From contig CP136069.1 in the NCBI GenBank assembly GCA_032622095.1, positions 3,561,566-3,625,565 of the forward strand: a stretch of 64,000 nucleotides of DNA. The letters run 5' to 3'. Shown piece after piece: positions 13,301 to 28,300 of the stretch. The DNA comes from Siphonodentalium dalli (Eukaryota; Mollusca; Scaphopoda; Gadilida; Siphonodentaliidae). Under the pieces are notes generated by a model. That model was not told the DNA's origin. It saw only the letters and a list, made by a program, of their open reading frames with translations, and did not search any database. Made by a program: the position numbers and the translations under genes. Numbering within the stretch: position 1 is the first letter of the stretch; each line of letters starts with the position of its first letter.

Positions 13301-16300
13301 ATAGTCGGCAAACTCGGGAAAATAACCATAAATTCATTGTGGCAAAAATCCCTATTTTAATGGTATTTGTCGGTTTTTATGGCCGTTTTGTGATAAAATT
13401 GACAAAACATTAATATTCCTTGTGAAATTGGTGGTATTTGGACCAAAAAAGTCACATTTTGCTATAAAAACACGAGATTAAACACACAAAAAGCATTTTC
13501 TGTCTCCAGAAAAAGGGCAAGTCCTGCCCCCGCTCGCCCCCCTTGGTCAAGGGCAGGGGGGTCAGCTGCCCCCTCTGCCCCCCTCTTCCGGCGCCCCTGA
13601 TACTGCATGGTACTGTATGTAGAGACTTTGTGAAAGGAAATAACATAATATTTAAAATGGAATTAACCCTTTGCCCAACAAACAGGCCAAAAACGGCCAA
13701 ATAAAGCTGCAACAGCCTAAATTATCTTGGGTCTGTCTCAATAAAACCATACAAATATGGATATCATTGGAACCGGCTCATTGACCACATTGTGATGGTT
13801 ACAGTTATGCCCTGTGCCAATGCATTCTCTTATATATGCGAGTCGGCCATAGGTCACCTCGCATATATAAGAGAATGCATTGGCCTAAAAAAAATCTTTT
13901 TTTAACACTTTTTACCATTTTTTCTTACATTCTTTAACAATTTTATAATTTTTAATGTGTCAAGCCAATGCATTCTCTTATATATGCGAGGCGACCTATG
14001 GCATTGGCACAGGGCCGTTCTGTTGGGTAAAGGGTTAATTGTTAAGTCTGCATACATACATCTGATAATCCACATATCCTACTATGCAGAAGATACATTC
14101 AGGTTCAGGAGAATTTCGGTCAATGGGGAAAGTTACATAATGACATCGTTCGTCGACATTCGTTGAAATCGACATGATGACATCTTTTGAATGAAATGAA
14201 GATTATGAAATGGACACGCCTCTCCATCTGGCCTGAGTATCTCAAGCGTAGAGCTCCCCATGCAGCGCGCCAAGTTATATAATGGTTAGTTTCAGTTCCA
14301 CTGTCGACAATAAGAACTATTTTCACTCTTGAGTACTTTTACAGTAATGCCCTAAATAATCGACTCCTTAACCACAGCAGAATTATGGGTAACTTTTCAG
14401 GATTTAGTCGGAAATATGGCATGTTGCCATTTATCGGAAAGCTCTGTCATATTTCCGACTAAATCCTGAAAAGTTACCCATAATTCTGCTGTGGTTAAGG
14501 AGTCAATTATTTCGGACATTACTGTATGTTGGTTGTGTTATTTGGGGTTTAAAAACATGAGATGGTGGAGAACCCGTTTGTTTACATTTTAGGCCCTTGT
14601 GAATAGTGGGTTTTTTATCAAATCAAATTCGAACAAAATAGCTCTAAAACTATTCGAAAACAAATTGATTATTTCATAATCTTGCTTGCCGAAATGATAA
14701 GATAAATAAATGTTTCCCATTTCCGTCTGTATATCAGAATTATATTATTTAAAACACATTGTCATCTTGTTTTGTGAACGGTGGATGACACTTAAAGACA
14801 CAATTATGATTCAAAATATAACAAACAATTAGGAAAATACGCTTTTCATGCATAGTAAATAAAAACTTCCGACATCATTAGCGGGGAATAGCACATCGAT
14901 TCAAAACGCTAAGTTAGGAGTGTTATTAATGACCCATACACTGATGCTAAGTTAGAAGTGTTAATGACCCATACATGCTAATGCTAAGTTAGAAGTGTAA
15001 TGACCCATACACACTAATGCTAAGTTAGAAGTGTTATTAATGACCCATACACTGATGCTAAGTTAGAAGTGTTAATGACCCATACACACTAATGCTAAGT
15101 TAGAAGTGTTATTAATGACCCATACACTGATGCTAAGTTAGAAGTGTTAATGACCCATACACACTAATGCTAAGTAAGAAGTGTTATTAATGACCCATAC
15201 ACTGATACATACCATCTTTGCTCCATTCACCCAGAATCTTGAAAAAGAAGAAAAAAAGATAATGAGATGAATATTTATCACATAATTAGCTCCGAAACCC
15301 AGCCTCATATTTTTAAGTGAGAAACATGTGTATTGGCATGCACAGCTTAGTACAATGTACAACTTAACCCTTTACCCAACAAACCGGCCAAAACCGGCCA
15401 AATAAAGCTTCAACAGCCTAAAATATCTTCGGTCTGTCTCAATAGAACCATACAAATATGGATATCATTGGAACCGGCTCCTTGACCACATTGTGATAGT
15501 TACAGTTATGCCCTTTGCCAATGCATTCTCTTATATATGCGAGTCGACCATAGGTCGCCTCGCATATATAAGAGAATGTATTGGCCTAAAAAAAATTAAA
15601 AAATTTACACTTTTTACCATTTTTTCTTACATTCTTTAACAATTTTATAATTTTTAATGTGTTAAGCCAATGCATTCTCTTATATATGCGAGGCGACCTA
15701 TGGTCGACTCGCATATATAAGAGAATGCATTGGCACAGGGCCGTTCTGTTGGGTAAAGGGTTAATACAGATGACAATGTCAATGCCACTATGGGGAATCA
15801 CGTGGTTTTGAGTTGATGAGTATCACGCATTCAAAATGGCCGAGGCGATCTAAAACGCGACCAGAAGCGAGGAAAAAAGGTAATAAACTAAGATATGACA
15901 TATTACATAGCATTTTGACAGCTACAAGCAGATGCTATACTATCTTTCAAACAAGCTGATACCTCATTTATGTCCAAATTCACATTTGTTTGCTCTACTA
16001 TTCTGACCAAAGTTGTCAATCAAAGGATTTTCCAAGAAGTATGGACTGGTGTATTCCTCGCACCTCGGACTGGCAACTTTGGACAGAATGTTATAGAAAA
16101 CCACAAAGTATTTCCGAACAAATAAGGTATAAACTTGTTTCAAAAATAAACCAGCATATGCTCGTAACAGACAAACTGCTACGTTTTGTGTCCGTTCCTC
16201 GTATAGTATGATTTTGTGCATTTGTATATTTTGAATGCATGGTACTAACCAACCTCAAACCATGTGATTCCCCACCGTGAATGCCAGAACTTTATTAATA

Positions 16301-19300
16301 TGTTAATAAGAATATAATTATGATAATCAATTTGTGTTGGGTTATTTAGTGTTGACTGTGAGATAAACATGGGTGATAAGGGTGGTTGAACAATTTTGTC
16401 AACATGAAAAGACACATTTAAAATGAAATTGGGTTGAATTTTTTTTGGCTTAAATTTTTTTGGGTATGCTTAAGCATGCTATAGCAAATTTAAAAACAAA
16501 CTGGATAAAACCTTAGGGGCATGTTATAACTCAAAACTATCACCAAGTATTGATAGTAATAATTTTTATGCCCATGAAAAATGTAAGATTCCCTGGCACT
16601 AAACCTACAAAGTAAGTCTGTTAAAGAATACAAGAAAAAATTATTAAAATTGTAAAAAATTGCGAAAAATAATAACAAATGATGAAAAATTGTTAGGCTA
16701 ATGCATTATCTTATATATGCGAGGCGACCTATGGTCGACTCGCATATATAAGAGAATGCATTGGCACAGGGTATATGGGTTGATACAAAAATCGGACCTG
16801 GCACTGAAAGGATTAAAAAGCCTAGGATCTGCATGGTATGTTCCATTCATGTCGGCTTCTAAAATTTTGTCTCTTAGGCCATAATTAAAAAGGAATTTGT
16901 TTGTCCTCGCCCCGACCGACTCGATTTTAACGCCTGACTGGAAATTCTTTTATTCAGATCGCTAAATTTTTTTTAATTTTTTTTAAGTAGTGGTATGTTG
17001 TCTGAGAAGCTCATTTTCGGTCAGAAACTCCAGCAACTGTGACTGAACAGCATAATTATTTATTGTTCTTGTTGTGTTTTTCCAACTATTAAATTTTTAA
17101 TTTGTTATCAAATTAATTCCCGACTATTTATTAATATTGATACCCTCGGCCTGCACCATGGAGGGGACCCTTAGTATGCCATTCCACCTTGCAAAAAAAA
17201 AAATCCCTACCTACCTACCCACCTGAAAATTTTTGGGTAGGGGTGTGGACAAACAAACAATTTATTAATTTTGGCCCTACAAAAATCTAATTTTACAGGA
17301 GACACAAAAAACTATTTAACCCTTTCAGTGCCAAGTCCGATTTTTGTATCAACCCATATTTCCTTGTTCATTTTTCAAATTTATTGATTATAATAATGTG
17401 ATACATTGATGGAAAGAGCTCTTAGAGGTATAAGAGAACGTGCGCCATCGGGGGTATATGAATGATCCTTGAACTGGCAGTTTCCACCAATCGTGACGTT
17501 GCTCTCGCACGCGGAATTTGACATCACCTGCTGCCGGATCCTTAGGTCAGCTACTGAATTATTCTTATTGGTGTGAATTAATCGGATAACCTATGAAAAG
17601 CACACTTATATTAAGGAGACATGGTTATTGTTGTGGGGACAAAATTGTTATCTCCCGCATCATCGTGGGGTACATGGAGATTTAATACCTGGTTGTCTCT
17701 TTTTGAAAACCGACCTCCAGGTATTAAATCTCCATGTACCCCCGATGTTGCCGAAGATAACTAATAATATCACAGTTGTTTTATACAACATTTTAGAAGT
17801 AAAAATACTAAGTTGTCTATTTAGAGTTGACAATTTTACACAGGTTTGATTAATATCTGTCACTCAAGATATGGAGGAAACACATTCCAGCCATTCCACT
17901 TCAAAACAATTACACAAGAAACCCCAGCTCATGCAACATTTTAGAACCCAATTTTTATCGAAAAATGGCAGTTATACCTGTTTATACTTGAAAAATTGAG
18001 AAGTTAACCCTTTACCCAACAAAACGGCCAAAAACGCCCAAATAAAGCTTCAACAGCCTAAAATATCTTCCGTCTGTCTCACTAACACCATACAAATATG
18101 GATATCATTGGAACCGGTTCATTGACCACATTGTGATGGTTACAGTTATGCCCTGTGCCAATGCATTCTCTTATATATGCGAGTCGACCATAGGTCGCCT
18201 CGCATATATAAGAGAATGCATTGGCCTGAATAAAATCTTTTTTTAACACTTTTTACCATTTTTTTCTTACATTCTTTAACAATTTTATAATGTGTTAAGC
18301 CAATGCATTCTCTTATATATGCGAGGCGACCTATGGTCGACTCGCATATATAAGAGAATGCATTGGCACAGGGCCGTTCTGTTGGGTAAAGTGTTAATAT
18401 CTGAGAAACTTATTCAACAATCGAATCTGTAGATTCTAAATATGCAAAAAAGTTATTTTGCACCAAAATGCCACACATGTATAGTCATGTCCCCTATTAC
18501 CGGTGGTCCTTTATTACCGGTGTATATCATACATGTATAGTCATGTCCCCTATTACCGGTGGTCCTTTATTATATCATACATGTATACAACATTTTAGAA
18601 GCCAACTGACGATATATAATCTTGATTTTACAATAGGAACAAGTTTAACCCTTTCAGTGCCAAGTCCGATTTTTGTATCAACCCATATACCCTGTGCCAA
18701 TGCATTCTCTTATATATGCGAGTCGACCATAGGTCGCCTCGCATATATAAGAGAATGCATTGGCCTAACAATTTTTCATCATTTGTTATTATTTTTTACA
18801 ATTTTTTACAATTTTAATAATTTTTGCTTATATTCTTTAACAGAGACTTATTTTGTAGGTTTAGTGACAGGGAATCTTACGTTTTTCATGGGCATCAAAA
18901 TTATTACTATGAATACTTGGTGATAGTTTTGAGTTATAACATGCCCCTAAGGTTTTATCCAGTTTGTTTTTAAATTTGCTATAGCATGCTTAAGCATAAC
19001 CAAAAAAAATTCAACCCAAAAAAATCTATAAAAAAAAGGAAAAAATAATATTTTTTATTTTTTTAGGGCCGATTTTACAGACCGTAAATTAGGGCCGATG
19101 AGATCGGCCCCTGGCACTGAAAGGGTTAACCATTTATCACAGACTTTGTTTGGTCTCATTTACCAATAAAACAGCTAATAGCCTTTGTTTTCTTGTCCTT
19201 CAATCCATTTTATATGTTGACTTCAGAAATGCCAAAATGTGACCCCAAATGCAATTCCCACAGTAATTCCTTATTTGTTTCCCTATTTTCAGAAACCCAA

Positions 19301-22300
19301 GTATGCATACATGTATAATATATGTGAATTGCTACAGAACATAACCTTTAAGTTTACATTATATATATAGATGAAATGAGTCATTCAGAGATGTGGCTAG
19401 AGGTTCCCTAATGTGGGGGGGATTGTCCACCTTGGAAATTTCCAACTGAACCCCCCCCCCAAACTCCTAGGACACATAATTCAATTTGCACCCCAAAGTT
19501 TCCAACTAGTGCCTGAAGCTTTTACAACTGATAGCCATTTAACCCTTTATAGAGCCCCACATAGACTGGAGCAGACGACACTCTGCAGTGCATGCTTCCA
19601 TCTGTGTGAGGCTCCCTGTAGGATAAATCTCTTAATTAACCCTTTACCCAACAAACCGGCCAAAACCGGCCAAATAAAGCTTCAACAGCCTAAAATATCT
19701 TCGGTCTGTCTCAATAGAACCATACAAATATGGATATCATTGGAATCGGCTCCTTGACCACATTGTGATAGTTACAGTTATGCCCTGTGCCAATGCATTC
19801 TCTTATATATGCGAGTCGACCATATGTCGCCTCGCATATATAAGAGAATGCATTGGCTTAAAAAAAATCTTTTTTTACCATTTTTTCTTACATTCTTTAA
19901 CAATTTTATAATTTTTAATGTGTTAAGCCAATGCATTCTCTTATATATGCGAGGCGACCTATGGTCGACTCGCATATATAAGAGAATGCATTGGCACAGG
20001 GCCGTTCTGTTGGGGAAAGGGTTAAGATAAAACATTTGACCAAAAGTCTAAAAACAACAAAATTCCCAAATGGTTGGAAAATCAAACAATATATAAGAAC
20101 AATGTCAACCTACAGTAATGCCCTAAATAACCTGTATGGTGCCCCTCACGGACACGAGCAGATGACAGTCAGTAATAGATCCTTCTATCTGTGTGGGGCT
20201 CTCTATGGGAGTTAGTCATATATAGTAGAGACACACCCCTAAACCCCGAAGCCACGACAAATAGTTTTCGTGGCTGGCTCAACCAATTTCGTGGCTGGTT
20301 AGCTAAGCTGGCTCAGTCGCGACGTTCGTGGCTGACGAAATATGGCGGCTCAGCCAGCTGAGACATTATCAGTCAGCGTATTATCATTTCTGAAATATTC
20401 CTAATCCCCAGTTATATACCCCAATTAAGTCCTTCGTATATGAACATAATGGAAAAGCCCAACACGGGCAACACCAAATGAATATGTGTGGTCTGGCATT
20501 CGACGGGTTCACCACCAACGCTAAAACAAACGCATGGATGTACTATGTAGTTTCCCCATCTAATCGATATAGTTACATTGAGACTTCTGTCGACTTCAGA
20601 CTGCTATCATTACTGGCATCTTGTGATATATGCATGCATCATTGAATGATGAATCCGATAGCAATGATATAATATTTCAAACTATTTTCTATTCTCTTCT
20701 ACAGGTTATGTGCATATATTGACAAAATTAATGTCGGCAATGTCTGAGACTGAGTCGTGTCGAAATAAACAATTTATACCTTAACCCTTTCAATACTGAG
20801 TGGATGCTCCCATTCATATGAAAGCATGCATTGGAATAGTCTATTCCACATTGAGGGCCCAGGTGTTCTGATATTAATATAACAACCATGCCGTGTAGAG
20901 ATGGGCGGTTAACCGTGGAATCAGTTCGGTTTCGGTTGTCGGGAAAAACCGGAAATGACAACCGTGGTAAGTTGGAAAAACCCGTAGTTTCGGTTGTCAC
21001 AACTTCCTGTAATCATGGCAGAACACGACGAACAAACGAGTCCTGTGTGGTAATATTTTTCAAAGAAAGATAAGAAATCTTGCCGCCTGTAATATATGCA
21101 GAAAGGAGTTCGCATGGTGAAATCGCGCGACGAATTAATTACGTTGCTTCCGTGTACACCTATTTTCGCCGTAGTAAACACAACAAAAGTCACTAGTTTA
21201 TTTCTCATGTTATTTTAATCATTAAGGCCGTACAAATACTCTGAAAGGTGAATTTGATAACGAGGATACGATATGAAAAGGTATCAATGATTGTTACCCG
21301 CATTCCCTATTAGTTTTTATCACTGTTTGGATGTTAAATCGTCAAATATATTTGTGCGCCGTTGATTAAAAATGTTATGCCGGAATCGGAGCCGGAATGA
21401 ATTATACCGTTTGTCGGTAAACTGTTGAGAAATAGCACTCATTCAGGTGACTTGTATTGGATGCATGTATACTGTATAGTGTGTACAATATTATGTTCCC
21501 TAAATATGGTAATAGGCATATAGCCAGATAATGTGATTGAGAGATTCTAGTCATGTTTTATTTTCATTTTGTTGTTTATTTCAAATTTTATTTTTCAAAT
21601 CATAACTATACACATATATCTAGTCACACACATTAGTTTTATGCCAATATAAATGATCAATATATTATTTCACACTTATGATCACATGATGCTGAATTGC
21701 AGTCATACACAATACACAGACTCACTTGCATTCTAGCACTGCCACTCGACATGGACATTAACAATATACATGTAATAGTAACAATATGATACATAATTTA
21801 ATATTATAAAAGGACATGTACCTCACAAGTTATGGTGATACAATTGGTGTGTTTTCTTTGTAATATGATGAAGCATAATTAGATTTTGTTCACATTAGTA
21901 ATTTTTATTAATAAAAACCGAAACCGAAACCGAGACTCAACTCTTTTTCCACAACCGAAACCGAGGCAAAATTTCACAACCGCCCATCTCTAATGCCGTG
22001 TCCATGCGACTATGCCAGTATTAGGCAATGCGGTTTAGTTCTTTGCGTTTCACAGAACAGTTTTGCTTGACATATTAGCCCATTCACACGTACGGCTCTG
22101 CCATTTTACAATTCTGGCGGCGGAGATTTTTTCATGTGGCTGGCGTTAGAGATAATATGGCTGGTGGTGGCTTGTGGCCAATATGGCTGGCGGCGGCGTG
22201 CGATGGCGGCTTTGGGCTTTACACACCCCTCCCTCGCCACATCCCTGGAGTCATTGAACATTAGTTTTACACATATAGTTTCGGTAAATTGGAGAAGGTT

Positions 22301-25300
22301 ATCAGGCTGTTCTGGTTTCTTACTTACACATATAGTTTCGGTAAGTTGGAGAAGAAGGTTATCAAGCTGCTCTGGTTTCTTAACAGCTGTCGAGTTCAAT
22401 CTGAATTTCAGAATGAGTTCTCTGATCTGTAAATAATAAAGAAGACACAATTGAAATTTCTGGTGGTTACTGTAATACAGTAATGCCCCAAATAATCGAC
22501 TCATTAACCACAGCAGAATTATGGGTAACTTTTCAGGATTTAGTTGGAAATATGGCTTGTTGCCATTCATCAGAAAGCTTTCACTTAAAGAAACTATTAT
22601 CAACCATACTTTGATTACGAGCATGAGTAGCTTCATACATGGAAACCCTGTGCACAAAATATCGATACTCAGCAGTCCCGCGGCATTCTTCAATGTTACG
22701 CCACATTTTCATATTTGTATTACGCTGTATACAAGGTCACTAATTGACTGCACACCAAACATTGCATTGTAGTTTTGGCGCTTAATTCTATTTTACAGTG
22801 TTAAATTGACCTGCTGTTTCACCAGTATTCTGTTTAACCTTCGAACTCCCATTGCAGTCGGATTATTCAATAGATTGCTATTGACTTTAGGTACATGTAT
22901 GTCTCAAACATATCATCAGCAAGGGGAATGAGGATGCTGAGCCATAGTAACGGAAACTCTGGAACATGCCCAATTATTTGAATATTCAATTTTCAGTATG
23001 AACTGCTCAAAAATAGAAATATATACTGCAGTTAATGATGGTGGGTCCTGCTTAATTGATATGATGCTGGTAGAACAAACTGATGCTGTTAAGAAAAAGT
23101 ATCTTATGTTTTCTAAAGTTGCCATTTTCACGGTGATCAGATAATCTGAACATATCTGAGAAAAGCCATCATGTGTTTCAAAAATAAAAAACATTCATAT
23201 GACATAATTGTAAAATATTTTATTCCCTTGTTCCCAATCATTATCAAACTTGGATCCCTGCCCCAAGAGCAGGGGCGCCGGAAGAGGGGGGCAGAGGGGG
23301 CAGCTGACCCCCTTGCCCTTGACCAAGGGGGACGAGCGGGGGCAGGACTTGCCCTTTTTCTGGAGACAGAAAATGCTTTTTGTGTGTTTAATCTCGTATT
23401 TTTATAGCAAAATACCACAAATTTCACAAGGAATATTAAGTTTTTGTCAATTTTATCACAAAACGGCCATAAAAACTGACAAATACCATTAAAATAGGGA
23501 TTTTTGCCACAATGAATTTATGGTTATTTTCCCGAGTTTGCGGAGAAAATGCCCTTTTTTGCGGAAAAGTGCCCTTTTTGTAGGGTCTGCCCCCCTGCCC
23601 TTGGATGCTTCCGGCGCCCCTGCCCAAGAGAGCATGCTAAACCAAGATTCACACCCCCAGGGGATTTGCTTGTTGTTAAATGTGACACAATAGTTGAGGT
23701 TAAGTACTAACTATCATGTAAAACTGGTTGTATATTAGTTATTGCAAATCAACTATAATCAAGATGGATATTCACATCATTTTGCAAACATCAGGGCAGC
23801 CATTATTAAATTTTTTTTTAATTTGACCCGCCATATCAAATCCAGTCGTAAGTCGGGATTTTTTTACCCTGTGCCAATGCATTCTCTTATATTAGTGTAG
23901 TGACTTAGCGACAAAATTTTGTCATATTGGAACGGACTGGCCAAAAGTGCCATTTTTATATATTATGTCAAGTTAGGTGTGCTCTTTCAGAAAGTGAACT
24001 AGAAACAGGTTTATGATCAATATTAACCCTTGTTTCCAGTATAAATCCAAGATGGCGGCCAAATTCAATCATTATTTCACCATGACGTTCCAACTGGTAT
24101 ACAATTTAAGGCACATGCATAATAAAGGCATCATTCCATCCGGCATTGTCATATTTTGAAGATATTAGCAATCCAGGCTGACCAAATTTGAAAATTATCA
24201 CTTTTTGGACCAAAAGCATGAAATTTTGTCATAAAATCATTCTCGTTTCAATTATTTCGGAATAATAAACAGACAATTTCTCAAAACTGTTTCAGTGCAG
24301 ATCAAAGGTTAAGATCTTAAAACTTTCAGAAAAGTATACTGCAAACAAAATATACAACAACTAGGACAAATTCGTAACCATATTTTAGACATTTTGGATT
24401 ATGTTACCCCTCACCCCAAAAATCATGACATTTTGTTTTTGTGATAAACATCCGATAGAACATGGATGAGAATCTATAAAGGGCACTATTCGATCACGTT
24501 TCTAAATACTGTAATTGCAATTACACACACAATGACCAAAGTTGAAATTTACAACTTTTTCGACTAAAATATTCAATTTTGTAAGAAAATCCTCGTCATT
24601 TCAAATATTTTGGTCCAATAAATGGTCATTTACACATAAGATATTTGCGATAGTTCAAAATGTTTGGTCTTAAATGTTTTGGACATATATACTGAAAACA
24701 ATGAATACATTTTCTGTGGTTAATATGTAACAACGTTTCAGAAAATTTGGTTTATGTTACCCCTCACCCCAAAAATCACGAAAATGTGACTTGGTAAATG
24801 TATTTTAAGATTCAATAAATCTTTGGTTAAATCTTATAAAGTGAGTTTGTCGATGACAATTAGTCATATATTGTTATGTAACAATCTCATTGACAGTATA
24901 CTGTTTAAATATACAATTGTATGCCTAATAACAGCTATATTTTATGGTAAAATAACCATCATTTGAAATATTTTCAACCAATATATGGGCAATTTCTCAA
25001 AATTTCCCAAGATCGTATACCACGTGCGGCCTTGAAAGTTTCGAAAATGACTGTCGAATACAACACATTTAAAGGTGTATACATGTCATGTCTTGGTGAA
25101 ATAGAATAAAATTCTAATAATCTATTATACCATAAATAATTTGAAGGTTTTGACTTATATAATCTACAAATGTAGCATACAATAGGGGGTATATATAGAC
25201 ATGTAGTTCAGATCACAACTTTAATTTGTCTATCAATAATACACATAACATAAAGATGGTCTATCTTTGTTTATACTCTGTTCTTAAATTCACGTTTGTT

Positions 25301-28300
25301 ATGTTGTACCTGTATAACTATAATGTGCACAGTCTGATCATACCAGCAGATATATAGCTCATAGATTGTCATGTTATAATCACCGGTGACCATGTTGATA
25401 CATTGAACAAATATTTTAGGCATTCTTAATATCACAATTACAACTGCATAATTATGAGCATGGCAAATCAGCTATTGCACATTTCCATCTGTTAAAAGTT
25501 TGGGATTTGCAACAACACTTGATGAGTTCTGAACACGCAGCTGCAGCTTCTGGTAATGTAGTCCACAATATGGTTTACATCCATGATCTTCAACTGTCCA
25601 TTCCCAGTCATGCGGGCCATGTATTGGAATTGTTATGTCATGACAAGTGTACCACAATCCTGGCTCATTTCATATGCTGTATCAGCTAGGGCCCCTTTTG
25701 AGCGACAAGTTTTGGAGAATTCTCTTCATATGCCTCGTTATCAGCAACTTTTGACAACCTTTATTATAATTAATGGTAATGAAACGTTCGAGTTCTTTGA
25801 AAATATATGAGGACGAATCTAGTTGAATAAAGGGTTGATTCGCCTATAGAAGAAATGTACATGTATCTGTGATAACGGGATAATATTTCCATGCTATCCA
25901 GAAACTTTTTCTGCCCTTTATATGGAAGAACAAAGTGGTATCAAAACCAGATATCGAATGAAAATTGGGTAGTGATAACAATTGTCATCGCCCAGAGCGG
26001 AAAATGTGCTGTTGTCATGGTACAATGTTTTAGTTTTGCCTGTTCCTAGAGAAACACATGTATCACTACCACTATTAGCATCCGTAAACTTTGAAAACAG
26101 ACCGATGACCATTACCAGGACATCTGTGTCAACAATCCGAGCACGGATGGTCGTCAGCCCACAAGAAAGCGCATGGATAATGTGCGGCACAATTCTAATA
26201 TCAGCTTCCTCCTGACAACAGTTTCTCAAGATTGACCAGGAAGAATTTGCTATTTTGAGAGTTGACGAACATTCTGTCATGTTTAACACTTTATCATCTT
26301 GTTCTGACGCATTACTTGTCAGGAATTTCTCATTATTGCTGCCTTTTGTGCTGCCTTCAAAATACCTATCCTACACAACACACATGATATTAACACTTCT
26401 TAGTTTGTAGAGTAGAAACTTCATTGGTGACTGTGTAATAATTAAAAGTACATGTAGGCACAATTATATGCACAAGAACGCCTCTATCAAATATCTTGCA
26501 CGTACTTCCAATATTTTATTTCTTGTAATAGTGTGTTCGAACAACATTTGGGCAGTTCAAAAAACCCGAAATCGCTTCTCCGCAATTCCAAACGATCAAG
26601 TGCAGGAACAGGAGAACATCAAATTGAAAGGAAATGGAGCGTTGATAGGTTTAACAGAGAGCTCATCAACAATAACGAGATGGCTACAACTCCCCGAACC
26701 AGATGTGTTTTTCTCCCATGAGAGTCGGCTATTTCCCCCGCCTTATCAACGGGAGGTAAATTCAAGGGGACACAATCTGATTTGCTGGGATGTATCCGGG
26801 AAGCAATTGGAGATATATCGGACCCACCTAAAAATGTTCAGTGCAAGATATTTGATGGAGGCGTTCTTGTAGATATGATTGTACCTGCAATATAGTATCT
26901 ACTTTTAATGATTACGCCCAGTCACTAATGAAGTTTCTACTCTACAGACTAAGAAGTGTTACTGTCATATATATGTGGTGTGGGACATATGAAATGAGCT
27001 GCCTACCAGGTAGGATTGTGGTACACTTATGTCATGCCAAGCTGCAGTTGTGTGCTCAGAACTCATTAAGTGTTGTTGCAAATCACAAACTTGTAACAGA
27101 TGCAAATGTGCAAACGCTGATTTACCATACACAGAGTTATGTAAATGTAATTGTGTGCTTAAAATATTTGTTCAACGTATAAACACAGGCAGCGGTGATT
27201 ATAACATGACAATCTATGAGTTGCTATCTATCGGCTGGTATTATCAGTCTGTGAACATTATAGTTATATAACATAACAAACATGAATTTAAGAACACAGT
27301 ATAAACAAAGATAGGCCATCTTTATGTGTATTATTGATTGACAATTTAAAGTTGTGACCTGAAATGCATATCTATATATACACCCCTCTTGAATGCTAGA
27401 TTACATAAGTCAATGATATTGGGTCAAATATATCAATTAATGGTATTATAGATTCTTTTATTTTTATTTTATTTCACCAAAACATTACATGTATATACCC
27501 TATATGTGTTGTATATATATTGGATGTTCATTTTCGAAACTTTTAAAACCGCATATTGTATATGATTGCATATTGCCATTCTATTGGTTGAACATATTTG
27601 AAATGATCAAATAAATTGTTATTATGCATACAATTGTTAATTTCAACAGTATACTGACAATGAGATTGTTACATTATAATATATGACGAATTGCGATCGA
27701 CAAACTCATTTTATAAGATTTAACCAAAGATTTATTGAATCCTTACAACAAGTCACATTTTCGTGATTTTTGGGGTGAGGGGTAACATAAACCAAGTTTT
27801 CTGAAACGTTGTTACATATTCAACACATACAATGTGTTAATCGTTTTCAGTATATATGTCCAATACATATAAGACCGAACATTGTGAACTATCGCAAATA
27901 TTCTATGAGTAAATGACCATTTATTGGACCAAAATATTTGAAATGACGAGGATTTTCTTACAAAATTGCATATGTTTTGTCGAAAAAGATGTTATATTTC
28001 AACTTTGATCATTGTGTATGTAATTGCCATTGCAGTATTTAGAAATGTGATCAAATAGTGTCCTTTATAGATTCTCATCCATGTTCTATCGGATGCTTAT
28101 CACAAAAACAATATTTCATGATTTTTGGGGTGAGGGGTAACATAATCAAAAATTTCTAAAATACGGTTAAGAATGTGACCTAGATATTGTATGTTTTGAT
28201 TAGAGTATACTTGTCCAAAAATGCTAAGACCTTAACCTTTGATCTACACTGAAACATTTTTGAGAAATTGTCTGTTTATTATTCCGAAATAATTGAAACG

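Noticed and set aside
23028-23084. Exon-like minus-strand segment after CTTTTTCTTAACAG
   Set aside because: The whole context recurs inverted at 29061-29140, so it belongs to a dispersed repeat.
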